Origin: Williamsia deligens
GTDB taxonomy: Bacteria; Actinomycetota; Actinomycetes; Mycobacteriales; Mycobacteriaceae
Assembly (NCBI RefSeq): GCF_024171765.1
Contig: NZ_JAMTCI010000002.1
Span: 496,001 to 560,000 of the forward strand
Direction: 5' to 3'
Length of the DNA: 64,000 nt
Below, one piece after another: positions 55,485 through 62,733 of this stretch (its first letter is position 1; each line of letters begins with the position of its first letter). Made by a program: the position numbers and the translations under genes. A model generated the notes under the pieces. It saw only the letters and a list, made by a program, of their open reading frames with translations, was not told the DNA's origin and searched no databases.

Positions 55485-55517
55485 CCCAACGCGTCACCTG
55501 ATCAGTGACGTGTTGGG
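55485..55517. terminator. 33-bp near-perfect palindrome between convergent island genes
   Basis: The arms are CCCAACGCGTCAC and GTGACGTGTTGGG (12 of 13 pair) around CTGATCA. It lies between the rightward small genes and the leftward gene ending at 55627, as expected for a two-way terminator, but has no U-tract. Protein-binding or attachment roles are possible. The rest of the 238-bp gap holds nothing recognisable. Confidence 0.5.
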
Positions 55518-55626
55518 CATAGCGCATCCCACCGCACCCCTGCCAGGTGCGGCGATGCGGCGCGGGTTGACCACCGTGGGGACGGGTAGGGGCGAATGCC
55601 CGGTGGAGGGGTCAGGACGGAACGAA

Positions 55627-56406
55627 CTACACGTCGAACTCGGGCATTGGTGGTGGCGCGGGCAACGTCGCGACGAACTTCGTGAGCAGGCCTCGGGTGA
55701 GTCCGACCGCCTCGTGTCTTTCCCTGAACTCGCTCGCCGTGTCCCCGCCGTGTCGGCGAGCGTTCGCCTGGACGTGCAGGGCCTCAAGAGTCGCCTGGTC
55801 TACGTCTAGCGCCGCTCGCAGACGCTCCCACGACTTCTTACGTGCAGCACCGTCGTCGGTTGCCTGCGCGTCGTCAAGGAAGTGGTGCCTCATACTTTCG
55901 ACCGCCCTGTAGCAGTAGAAGAAGCAGTCGTCGGTGAATCCCATCGCCATCCTGAGGTCGGCTAGGGCGTGTCTCACGTGAGCGTTGGTAACAGCATGAC
56001 CGAGGTACTGCCCGAGCTGGTCGCCGCTGACTTCATCGTTGTCGGCGATTGACAAGTCGGGCATGGACGGCTTCCCCATGATGAGTGCGTCGCGGCCGTC
56101 AATCGATCCGGTTATGAGCTGAATGGTCAGCGGGGCAGCGAGACAGAACCCGAGGGCGTCCAGGACGCTCATGACGACTGCGTCCGTGTCGTACCAAAGC
56201 CTGGATACGAAACCCGCGACGTCTGAACCGACCTCCGGGGGTTCCTTGACTACGGCTCGAACGCTGAAGGTCGAATTCATCACTGCGATCCGCAGGTCCG
56301 TGGTGTCGCGCCGGACGTTCACAGGGCCGTAGAACCGCCAGCTTCCTGATTGCGGGTGGACCACGCCGCCGAAATGGACGACGAGTGGGGCGACCGCGTC
56401 AGTCAT
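55627..56406 (-). CDS. Island protein with a possible C-terminal HEPN-like domain
   Basis: A 259-residue protein, not firmly recognised. The N-terminal half is beta-rich with a hydrophobic stretch (FCLAAPLTIQLITG). The C-terminal part is helical, with FFYCYRAVESMRHHFLDD, a KSWERLRAAL helix and then ANARRHGG. This order and the RRHG near the end recall Apea/HEPN RNase-like domains, whose motif is Rx4-6H; the exact motif is not met, so this is tentative. The product may be a cargo or defence protein of the island. Confidence 0.5.
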   Translation of the reverse strand: MTDAVAPLVVHFGGVVHPQSGSWRFYGPVNVRRDTTDLRIAVMNSTFSVRAVVKEPPEVGSDVAGFVSRLWYDTDAVVMSVLDALGFCLAAPLTIQLITGSIDGRDALIMGKPSMPDLSIADNDEVSGDQLGQYLGHAVTNAHVRHALADLRMAMGFTDDCFFYCYRAVESMRHHFLDDAQATDDGAARKKSWERLRAALDVDQATLEALHVQANARRHGGDTASEFRERHEAVGLTRGLLTKFVATLPAPPPMPEFDV

Positions 56407-56448
56407 GCGGGGTTGGCCCCGGTGTCGACAGTCCGAGAATGAACGACC

Positions 56449-57483
56449 TCACTCTGGCGGCAGCTCATCCATGGCCTCCTCCAAGCCGGGATAGTTCCGG
56501 TCACGCTGATACACATTGCGGAAGTACATGCGCGCGGCTGACGCCCCATACGGGGTGACGGCCTCGGTGCGGCCTCTCTCGAATTCGTACAGGTTCCACA
56601 ACACGGGGTGACCGATCGAGGCGTGAACAGCCATATCGAACGCCATTCGCGCCTCATGGGCCTTGCCCTGCTCCCGGAAGGCGACACCTCGCAAGATCGC
56701 GGCCAGCGCCTCCACGGGATCGTTGATCGGTCCAGACAGCCACCGGGTGGCGTGCAGGACACCGTCGTAGTCATCCAGGTTGATCAGACAGAGCGCTTCC
56801 AGAGCCACCGTCAGGGGACTGTCCCCGGCGTGGGCCAGGGCCTCGCGCATGGGTTGCCATTCGTGGCGGCGGTTGTGCACGCTCGCCACGAACACGGCAG
56901 CGGCGGCGCGGGACACCACCACATGCTGAGGCACGCCCAGGATGTCCAGTGTCAGCACGAACGGGTGGCGGGCGAAGTAGCCCTCGGAATGGGGGCTCGG
57001 CGCTGACCGCACCACGGCGGACAGCAGGTTGAACGCCATCGCCTCGTTGCCCGCGATGTCGCGGCGGACACCAAGAACGACATGCGCGGCCTGGCCGAGC
57101 TCCGGGTGCTGAAGCCAGTCAGCGAGCACGTCAGGCTTCTTCGCCGACCTCTCGACAACCTTCGCGAACTTCTTCTCATCGCTGCTAGTCGGGTAGGCGG
57201 CAGGATCGAGAAAAGGCCCCGAGGTGACCGGGCTACCCGTCGACCCGGGTGCGCTCGGACCGACTGCCGGCTGCGCAGCGGTGGACTGTCGCCCGCGAGA
57301 CGACGACGTGGTGCGGTACGACAGCCCCGTCCCGGGAACGCCAACCGACGTGGTCCGCTGGCCCTTCGTATTCAGAGTGACTCGTGCCCCAGGCACCCCG
57401 CCCGAGATGCTCGCCGACTTCGCATTCAGGTTCAGCTTGAACCCGCCCCCGAGGTTGATGCTCTTCCGATACCGACCCGTCAC
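56449..57483 (-). CDS. DUF4236 domain protein with helical-repeat C-terminal region
   Basis: A 344-residue protein. Residues 1-55 match DUF4236 (RYRKSINLGGGFKLNLNAKS, then GVPGTGLSYRTT), a short beta domain common in accessory regions. A Ser/Gly/Pro linker follows, then a region of helices that resembles degenerate TPR repeats (ALEALCLINLDDYDGVL, AAILRGVAFREQGKAHEARMAF). GTG 57483 has GGGAGG upstream. The function is unknown. It is divergent from the lipoprotein gene. Confidence 0.7.
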   Translation of the reverse strand: MTGRYRKSINLGGGFKLNLNAKSASISGGVPGARVTLNTKGQRTTSVGVPGTGLSYRTTSSSRGRQSTAAQPAVGPSAPGSTGSPVTSGPFLDPAAYPTSSDEKKFAKVVERSAKKPDVLADWLQHPELGQAAHVVLGVRRDIAGNEAMAFNLLSAVVRSAPSPHSEGYFARHPFVLTLDILGVPQHVVVSRAAAAVFVASVHNRRHEWQPMREALAHAGDSPLTVALEALCLINLDDYDGVLHATRWLSGPINDPVEALAAILRGVAFREQGKAHEARMAFDMAVHASIGHPVLWNLYEFERGRTEAVTPYGASAARMYFRNVYQRDRNYPGLEEAMDELPPE

Positions 57484-57501
57484 TGACGACCTCCCGCGCT
57501 G

Positions 57502-57570
57502 GAGCTACACAACGTGGGAAATCGTACGACCGTATGGACGGCACAGCGCGCTGTTCGCCCCGTGTAGCTC
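57502..57570. promoter_or_regulatory. Divergent promoter region with a 9-bp inverted repeat
   Basis: GAGCTACAC (57502-57510) and GTGTAGCTC (57562-57570) are exact inverted copies 51 bp apart in the 133-bp gap between two divergent genes. On the minus strand TACGAT (57526-57521) could be the -10 element for the DUF4236 gene. Both arms share GTAGCTC with the structured segment at 54740-54811. Confidence 0.35.
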
Positions 57571-57616
57571 GCTGGACCGACAGACCGCTACCCGCCGCGT
57601 CATCTACTGTCCGGCC

Positions 57617-58210
57617 ATGAAACGGACATTGGTCGTTGCCGTCCTCGCGGCCACCGTCAGCACGGCGGCTGCAGGATGCGCCAATGACAGCTCATCGAGC
57701 GCGACCAGCCGAGCGTCCACAACGACAGCTGACCCGTTCAGCGACACCTACACGCCCGCCCCAGCGCAAGACATCCCCGGCAAGGTCGTCGTCCGAGGGG
57801 TCGATTCCTCCTGCAGGAGCACAACTGGGTCGACTGCTGGAGTGGCCCTGACAGGAGTCGACGTTCACCTCGGTGTGGCGGGTTACGCGGGAACCGCCGC
57901 GCGCGTCACCTGGAAGGTCACCACACCCCTACCGACGAACGGCACAGTCCTGCTGTCGCTGCTCGCCGCAAGCCAGGACGGCTCGACTACACGGCAGCTC
58001 GGTTGGAAGACGCAGAACGGGCAGCAGGTCTCCTACTTCGTGTTCGAGAGCTACACCCAACGCTCACTGGACGGTTACCCCGACACCCGCGTCCCCAACG
58101 AGGTGTCCGGGGTTCTTCCTTCGGGTGATGTGGAGGCCCTCGGCGATAACTGGCACTGGTCGGCCACCCTCAACGTGGACGGCGAGGATGTCGCCGCCTG
58201 CCCGGGGTAA
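57617..58210 (+). CDS. Putative lipoprotein
   Basis: A 197-residue protein with a lipoprotein signal: MKRTLVVAVLAATVSTAAAG followed by the lipobox Cys at residue 21. A Ser/Thr/Ala-rich linker follows, then a beta-rich domain with two further Cys residues (SSCRST and the C-terminal AACPG) that may form a disulfide. No family is recognised. It may be island cargo exposed on the cell surface. Confidence 0.75.
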   Translation: MKRTLVVAVLAATVSTAAAGCANDSSSSATSRASTTTADPFSDTYTPAPAQDIPGKVVVRGVDSSCRSTTGSTAGVALTGVDVHLGVAGYAGTAARVTWKVTTPLPTNGTVLLSLLAASQDGSTTRQLGWKTQNGQQVSYFVFESYTQRSLDGYPDTRVPNEVSGVLPSGDVEALGDNWHWSATLNVDGEDVAACPG

Positions 58211-58447
58211 CGGAAGCGAGCGAACCTGATGCCCATCGGCCCAATCGCACGCCGATGAGTGGTCACTGACACCACCCGAGTCGTCCACCCCATCCGGAGG
58301 TACAGGACCACCACTGGCCAGCCGTGCCGTTCCCGCTTGCCCGTCCTCGCACAGAGTTGATGCGCGTTTCACTACGCATCTTCGCGACGCGCACAGAGGG
58401 TCTGAGACACCCGTGCCGTCATCGCGACCTGACCACCCCGACCCCAG
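58211..58447. other. 237-bp gap after the lipoprotein gene
   Basis: The lipoprotein gene and the leftward membrane-protein gene converge on this gap. No gene, repeat or clear terminator hairpin was recognised in it. Confidence 0.5.
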
Positions 58448-58675
58448 TCATCGCCGCGACGACTTCGGGACCAGATAGAACTCGTCGCGCATCGACTCAA
58501 CAGCCTCAGCCAGCTCCCGCGCGATGATCTGCTCGCGCTCCCGCTCGTATTGCTTCACCACAGTGCGCCCGTACGGCGTCGCAGTCGCCGGCCTCCCCGC
58601 AAGGCGCATCCCGTACAGACCCAGGGCGATGAACGCCACAACGCCACCGACGAACATCCAGAACAGGAACACCAT
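58448..58675 (-). CDS. Small membrane protein with a charged helix
   Basis: A 75-residue protein with an N-terminal membrane helix (MVFLFWMFVGGVVAFIALGL) followed by a charged helix (KQYEREREQIIARELAEAVE) and a short basic end. GAGGAG lies 6 nt before ATG 58675; the longer upstream extension lacks such a site. No family is recognised. Confidence 0.65.
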   Translation of the reverse strand: MVFLFWMFVGGVVAFIALGLYGMRLAGRPATATPYGRTVVKQYEREREQIIARELAEAVESMRDEFYLVPKSSRR

Positions 58676-58901
58676 GACGAACTCCTCTGACTCACCCAAC
58701 GACCCGATAACACTCATCGTCACAGACACGGGAGCACAACGTCAAGCGTTGTCCAACAACGTATTTCGAGGTTCCACACAGAATTCTACGCCCCACCCTG
58801 GGGGGTATCCCTTCGCCGGGAAAGCGGTCCATATCCACACCACCAGCACCCTTTTCTCACGGCCCGAAATCTGTACGGGGTAAATGGCCGATTGCTGGCT
58901 C
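58676..58901. other. 226-bp AT-richer gap between two leftward island genes
   Basis: No gene is seen. Its base composition is visibly lower in G+C than its surroundings, which suits a promoter region for the membrane-protein gene, though no hexamer pair is clear. Confidence 0.4.
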
Positions 58902-59723
58902 TCAGTTGCTTCCTGCGGGCCGTTTGGGGGCGTCTGGTGTATTGGTTCGCCCCGGTTCGGGAGAATCGATCTGAGGGCGTTTCCGGTCGTCCTGGCATGC
59001 ACGGCATAACCGGGTCAGTTGTGGTGTCCAGTAGGTGTTTTCGGGTGTCATCTCGTGTCGCCCGCTTCGACAACGGGTCTGTTGCGCAAGGCTGCGACCG
59101 TGGCGTGACTTCAAGCGCTCGCGATCAGCGTGGGTGCCCCATCGGAGGTTGTTGTGGTCGTTGTTGGTCGGGTCGCCGTCGAGGTGCAGGGCGAGCCTGC
59201 CTGACGGGCATGGTCCTGTGTGTGCGGTCAGTACGAGGCGGGCCACGGCCTGGAAGCTGCGTCCCCCGCTGTCGCGAGACAGACAGACTTCGGCCCGTCC
59301 CCCGTTACGGCATCGTGGAGTCAGGATTCGGTCGCCTCTACGGACCCGGCCACGAGTCGAGACCTCGTAGCGGGGGAAGTTGGGCACGGTTGCCCACTGT
59401 TCGGTCATGCTCATCTCCAGATAGACGACGAGACCCCCGCCAGCGGTGAGCTGAGCGGGGGTCAGGTTGTCAGGGGTCGGTGGGTTCTCGAACGTCTCCG
59501 GGTCGTTCTCCGCGACGAACTTGGCGTCACGCACGGAGCGCCCGGAAACCTGGAACAGGTCGCCAGCCTCGTCCGACGCTTGCGGCTTACATTCAGGCAA
59601 AGTTTCCTGAATGTCGGTCCGCGCACCCTGTCGCTTCTTCGCTTCTTCCGCGAACACCTTCTCGTACTCGACTGCGATAGCTGCCCGCTGAGAAGCCGAC
59701 AGATGACGACGGTTGTGCGGCAT
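58902..59723 (-). CDS. ParB-like HTH protein joined in frame to an HNH homing endonuclease
   Basis: A 273-residue frame with two parts. Residues 1 to about 80 resemble ParB-like phage regulators (RRHLSASQRAAIAVEYEKVF, EEAKKRQG, VSGRSVRDAKFVAENDPETF). Residues from about 106 form a NUMOD4/HNH homing endonuclease (TEQWATVPNFPRYEVSTRG, then LALHLDGDPTNNDHNNLRWG). An internal ATG at 59408 with GGAG six bases upstream could start the endonuclease alone. The usual ParB-like C-terminus is missing, as if the homing gene had inserted at its 3' end. Two CxxC-like pairs near the C-terminus may bind zinc. Confidence 0.75.
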   Translation of the reverse strand: MPHNRRHLSASQRAAIAVEYEKVFAEEAKKRQGARTDIQETLPECKPQASDEAGDLFQVSGRSVRDAKFVAENDPETFENPPTPDNLTPAQLTAGGGLVVYLEMSMTEQWATVPNFPRYEVSTRGRVRRGDRILTPRCRNGGRAEVCLSRDSGGRSFQAVARLVLTAHTGPCPSGRLALHLDGDPTNNDHNNLRWGTHADRERLKSRHGRSLAQQTRCRSGRHEMTPENTYWTPQLTRLCRACQDDRKRPQIDSPEPGRTNTPDAPKRPAGSN

Positions 59724-59763
59724 TCGTCAGGTGCGGGCCTTCTCCGCCCCTCCACCCACCCAC

Positions 59764-60012
59764 TCAGGCCCGCGAGTCCGGATGTCGCTCGCGCCACTCC
59801 TGCACATGTGGTGGACGTGCAGTCCGCGATCGGGGCGTATTGGGCGCCTTGATGGTGTGCCGGTCGATCGCAGCGACTTCGGCGTCGATTTCTGCGACTT
59901 CTTGAGCCGTCAACGTGTGGATGACGCGGTCGAGTGACTCGCCCTCGGAAACTTCGTCGCGCTCGGCGATCCGGGCGTCGGCCTCGGCCACGGCGTCATC
60001 GACGCGGGTCAC
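59764..60012 (-). CDS. Small charged helical island protein
   Basis: An 82-residue protein with a charged helical N-terminal half (VDDAVAEADARIAERDE) and a basic, Pro-containing C-terminus (RPPHVQEWRERHPDSRA). GTG 60012 overlaps the stop of the gene upstream (GTGA). It is the last member of an overlapping chain of six genes. The function is unknown. Confidence 0.65.
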   Translation of the reverse strand: MTRVDDAVAEADARIAERDEVSEGESLDRVIHTLTAQEVAEIDAEVAAIDRHTIKAPNTPRSRTARPPHVQEWRERHPDSRA

Positions 60013-60785
60013 GCGAACACCAGCTCTCCGGCACGATGGGCGGCGATCACGGCCTGGACTTCGTCGCGGCTGGCGGGGACGTACGGCTCGGAACGCAGCT
60101 CCTCCACCAGGACCGTGCGCTTCTCGGTGTCGCTCGACGGCGTCTGCCGGAACCCACCGCGCACCACCTTGTTCGGCGGTCGCCGGAACCTGAACGCCCA
60201 TCGGTCCGTGTCCGTGGGTTTGGGACCGGCGAGCAAGTTGTCTGCCCGAAGGGCCGACACAAGGCGATCGATAGCGGCGTACTCGGCGGCAGCGGACCGC
60301 AGGGCCGACCACTCGCCCACTCGACTGGCAGCGATTGCCTCCTCGGCGTTCGTGATCCCGGTGAGTGCGTCAGCGGCGGCGATACCGTCAGCAGCGACCC
60401 GCGCGAGTGCATCGGTGAGGACTTCCGGAATAGAACGAACTCCGTCGAGGACGATGGCCTTCGCGGCGGCGACGTGCAGTCGCCAGACGGCGAGTGCCAG
60501 GTCATGAACATCCTTGTCGGCGGCGAGCTTCGTCGCGGCGGCGGTGAGCTTCTCCGATGTCACGTCACCGTGCGCGATCGTGGCGGCGGACGTGGCGATG
60601 GCGTCCGCGCGGCGCGCCTCGATGCCCGCGACCGTGACGTTGGCCTCCTCGGCCTGCGCCATGTGCTCCTGAAGCGATTGGTAGTCCTCGGACGCGATGA
60701 CGCCGAGGGCCGCGAACTCGTCCGCGTAGTCCTCGATGAACCGCCGAGTCTTGTCGTCAGTATGAGTGATGGTGTTCAGGATCAT
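60009..60785 (-). CDS. Helical island protein of unknown function
   Basis: A 258-residue protein, mostly Ala-rich helices over residues 1-180, with a basic C-terminal segment (RWAFRFRRPPNKVVRGGF) and a final helix. ATG 60785 overlaps the stop of the head-tail adaptor-like gene (ATGA). No family is recognised; a structural or packaging role is conceivable only from the neighbour. Confidence 0.7.
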   Translation of the reverse strand: MILNTITHTDDKTRRFIEDYADEFAALGVIASEDYQSLQEHMAQAEEANVTVAGIEARRADAIATSAATIAHGDVTSEKLTAAATKLAADKDVHDLALAVWRLHVAAAKAIVLDGVRSIPEVLTDALARVAADGIAAADALTGITNAEEAIAASRVGEWSALRSAAAEYAAIDRLVSALRADNLLAGPKPTDTDRWAFRFRRPPNKVVRGGFRQTPSSDTEKRTVLVEELRSEPYVPASRDEVQAVIAAHRAGELVFA

Positions 60786-61168
60786 GATGTTTCCTCGGAA
60801 GTCTGGTGGGTGCTCAGCACCCAAATACCCGGTGCGGGTTGGTGTTTGCGAAGTTCGTCCAGTTCACCCGGCAGGAAGATGTCCCCGTTGAAATCACCGT
60901 TCACCAGCGTGGCCTGGAAGGTTCCGGCCATGTTCGAGAGGTAGCGATCAGGGTTGGTGAAGATGCGACGGGCAGCGGCGAGAACCACGGTGACCACAGC
61001 GTCGGGAACCTTCGTAGGGTCCGTCCACGCCTGCTCGGCGACCGATCGCGCACGAGCGGACACATCGACTAGCGCTGATTCCGCGCGGACGTAGTCAGGG
61101 GTCTCAGGGTCGAACGTGCGGCCCAGACGAGCAGCTAGGGCGTCGATGGTTGCGAGTGGTGTGGTCAT
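60782..61168 (-). CDS. Phage head-tail adaptor-like protein
   Basis: A 128-residue protein resembling actinophage head-to-tail adaptors (gp6/Gp15-like): ATIDALAARLGRTF at the start, a helix with SARARSVAEQAW, then VPDAVVTVVLAAARRIFTNP and a C-terminal FLPGELDELRKHQ. These proteins connect the portal to the tail. No other virion gene is in the window, so a re-used or remnant role is possible. It is coupled to its neighbours on both sides by ATGA overlaps. Confidence 0.65.
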   Translation of the reverse strand: MTTPLATIDALAARLGRTFDPETPDYVRAESALVDVSARARSVAEQAWTDPTKVPDAVVTVVLAAARRIFTNPDRYLSNMAGTFQATLVNGDFNGDIFLPGELDELRKHQPAPGIWVLSTHQTSEETS

Positions 61169-61347
61169 CGGCCCTCCAATCGCTCAGCGGCATCGACAAG
61201 TGCATCGGCGAGAGCCGTCAGGGAGTCGACCGGCACCAGGACCGACGATCGAGGGTTCTGCCGGACGCGAACGACGACGCCCATCACGGGATGTCGGTCG
61301 CGCACGATCTCTAGGACAGGGTCGCCGGCGGGGGTTGAGACGATCAC
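61165..61347 (-). CDS. Small island protein, tandem family member 3
   Basis: A 60-residue protein with predicted strands (VVVRVRQNPRSSVLVPVDS) and a C-terminal helix ALADALVDAAERLEGR. The last part closely matches PLADALVDRAE of the next protein upstream. It overlaps both neighbours by four bases. The function is unknown. Confidence 0.65.
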   Translation of the reverse strand: MIVSTPAGDPVLEIVRDRHPVMGVVVRVRQNPRSSVLVPVDSLTALADALVDAAERLEGR

Positions 61348-61592
61348 TGCGCTTCCGCCTGATGCCAGGCGCGGCGCTGCTCGCGTAGTTCCGCCCGATC
61401 GACCAACGCATCCGCGAGGGGCACCACGAGGGGCCAGGGGATGCGGACGAACCGCTCGTCACCGTCCCGGCTGCGAGTAATCACCTTCACGTGCCCGCCC
61501 TTGCCCGACCGCGTGCGGAGGTCCACGGTGACCTGGAAGTCGCCCGAGTGGTGAGTGCCGACCGGCCGCGGTGCGGTCACGCCCGCTGCCAT
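61344..61592 (-). CDS. Small island protein, tandem family member 2
   Basis: An 82-residue protein with strands around FQVTVDLRTRSGKGGHVKVI and FVRIPWP, then the helix PLADALVDRAELREQRRAW. It shares its layout and helix motif with the 60-residue protein downstream. It overlaps the upstream gene by 16 bp and the downstream gene by 4 bp. Confidence 0.65.
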   Translation of the reverse strand: MAAGVTAPRPVGTHHSGDFQVTVDLRTRSGKGGHVKVITRSRDGDERFVRIPWPLVVPLADALVDRAELREQRRAWHQAEAQ

Positions 61593-61825
61593 TGGCTCGG
61601 GCGAACGACGTCGGGGCGCGGGAACTGCTCGACTCGACCCAGTCTTGGGTCACCGTCCATCAGCAGGTCCACTACGTCGACCAGCGACTCGAACCCTTCC
61701 TCGTCCAACCAGACCCAACTAGCTCCCTGGCACACCAGAACCCCGTCCACGCCGCGCCGAGACGAGCGCGACACCCTCACGGGATGGTGGTTACCCGAGA
61801 CCGCGATCTCGACTTTCGCGCTCAT
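61577..61825 (-). CDS. Small island protein, tandem family member 1
   Basis: An 82-residue protein starting MSAKVEIAVSGNHHPVRV. Strands follow (GVLVCQGASWVWLDEEG), then a helix SLVDVVDLLMDGD in the position of the ADALVD helix of its two neighbours. ATG 61825 was chosen over a longer frame to 61951 that lacks coding character. It heads the overlapping chain; its promoter should lie in 61826-62059. Confidence 0.6.
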   Translation of the reverse strand: MSAKVEIAVSGNHHPVRVSRSSRRGVDGVLVCQGASWVWLDEEGFESLVDVVDLLMDGDPRLGRVEQFPRPDVVRPSQWQRA

Positions 61826-62059
61826 GGCCGAACCCTGCCCGTCAAGATCGCGCACGCGATCACGGACCAAATGAATTCTGTCACTACAGTTCTCGTTCCT
61901 CGGCCTGTCCCCGGTAAGGTAATACCGGACTGGTCCGGCTCTGTACTGCACAAACCCGCGTAATAGGGCCTGGCTTCGCTTCCGAGCGGCTAAACCCCCG
62001 CTCGTGGGTAAACTTGTCGAACCAACGTCTCCCGTTGCGCCAGCGTCGATCTCAGGGCG

Positions 62060-62305
62060 TCAGAGCACCCTGTTCCGGTATCGTTCTGGATGGAGGCGGA
62101 TCGCAGTCCACCTGTGAAGGCGTGGACGACAGACGGCGTCACGGCTCTTGCACCAGCGCCCCGGCCCCACACCGCAGGCCACGCACGAGATGTCCCACAC
62201 CGACTCTGGCGGGGCCGCTTCGCGGACGAGCACGCGTACTCCTCCCTGACGGTGCCAGGCGACCTCCGCCTCTGCTCGTCGTACTGCCCTGGTCGAATCC
62301 GTCAT
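62060..62305 (-). CDS. Small zinc-finger island protein
   Basis: An 81-residue protein ending in a zinc-finger pattern common in actinophages: CVACGVGPGRWC, then a Cys and LHRWTAIR. The start at ATG 62305 is uncertain; ATG 62311 is two codons upstream. Its first half overlaps, in another frame, the end of the HTH gene at 62139-62570. Confidence 0.55.
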   Translation of the reverse strand: MTDSTRAVRRAEAEVAWHRQGGVRVLVREAAPPESVWDISCVACGVGPGRWCKSRDAVCRPRLHRWTAIRLHPERYRNRVL

Positions 62306-62570
62306 CCCCATCGCACTGGAACTTGGATCGGGGCGTGGCGGTCGGCTGGCTACTGGGACGCGTTGCGGGACGCGATCTTCCATCCCTGCCTTGCGTACGG
62401 CGTTCGGGGTCAACATCGAGATCCCTCGAAGTTGTCGACTTCAGGTCATTGCGCACTGTCCACTCGCTGACGCCGATGGCCTCAGCGACACCGACGTTGC
62501 TCATGTTCTGCGCAAGCTGCTCGACCACCGCAGGCCGCTGCTCCCGCGACGGGAGGCGGAACCCGTCCAA
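62139..62570 (-). CDS. HTH protein of phage regulator type, doubtful C-terminus
   Basis: The 143-residue frame has a convincing N-terminal HTH (AVVEQLAQNMSNVGVAEAIG followed by VSEWTVRNDL). After about residue 60 the sequence becomes Arg/Ser/Gly-rich and overlaps the zinc-finger gene in another frame. The start is TTG. A frameshift that splits one HTH-zinc-finger protein, or a gene that truly ends with a disordered tail, would both explain this. Confidence 0.5.
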   Translation of the reverse strand: MDGFRLPSREQRPAVVEQLAQNMSNVGVAEAIGVSEWTVRNDLKSTTSRDLDVDPERRTQGRDGRSRPATRPSSQPTATPRSKFQCDGDDGFDQGSTTSRGGGRLAPSGRSTRARPRSGPARVGVGHLVRGLRCGAGALVQEP

Positions 62571-62655
62571 CCCAGAGCGCCCTCAGATGAGGCACCAGAC
62601 TCCCGGACGACGCAGACCCAGAACCATCCGCAACCCAACCCCCGACATGAGATTC

Positions 62656-62679
62656 TAAAAGGGCGCGATCAAACGCCCT
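62656..62679 (-). terminator. Intrinsic terminator downstream of the gene at 62704
   Basis: On the minus strand AGGGCG-8 nt-CGCCCT is followed at once by TTTTAG. The short stem with a T-tract fits a Rho-independent terminator, 25 bp after the stop of the winged-helix gene. Confidence 0.7.
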
Positions 62680-62695
62680 GGTCAGAGAGTTTGGC

Positions 62696-62733
62696 TTTCC
62701 GGATTATCCGGAAACCGTTTCCGGTATTTCCGG
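62696..62733. repeat. Cluster of TTTCCGG half-sites
   Basis: TTTCCGGA-TTA-TCCGGAAA (62696-62714) is a perfect 8-bp inverted repeat. TTTCCGG follows twice more in direct orientation (62718-62724 and 62727-62733), giving four half-sites in 38 bp. It covers the last codons of the winged-helix gene and encodes its PEIPETVSG end. Confidence 0.7.
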
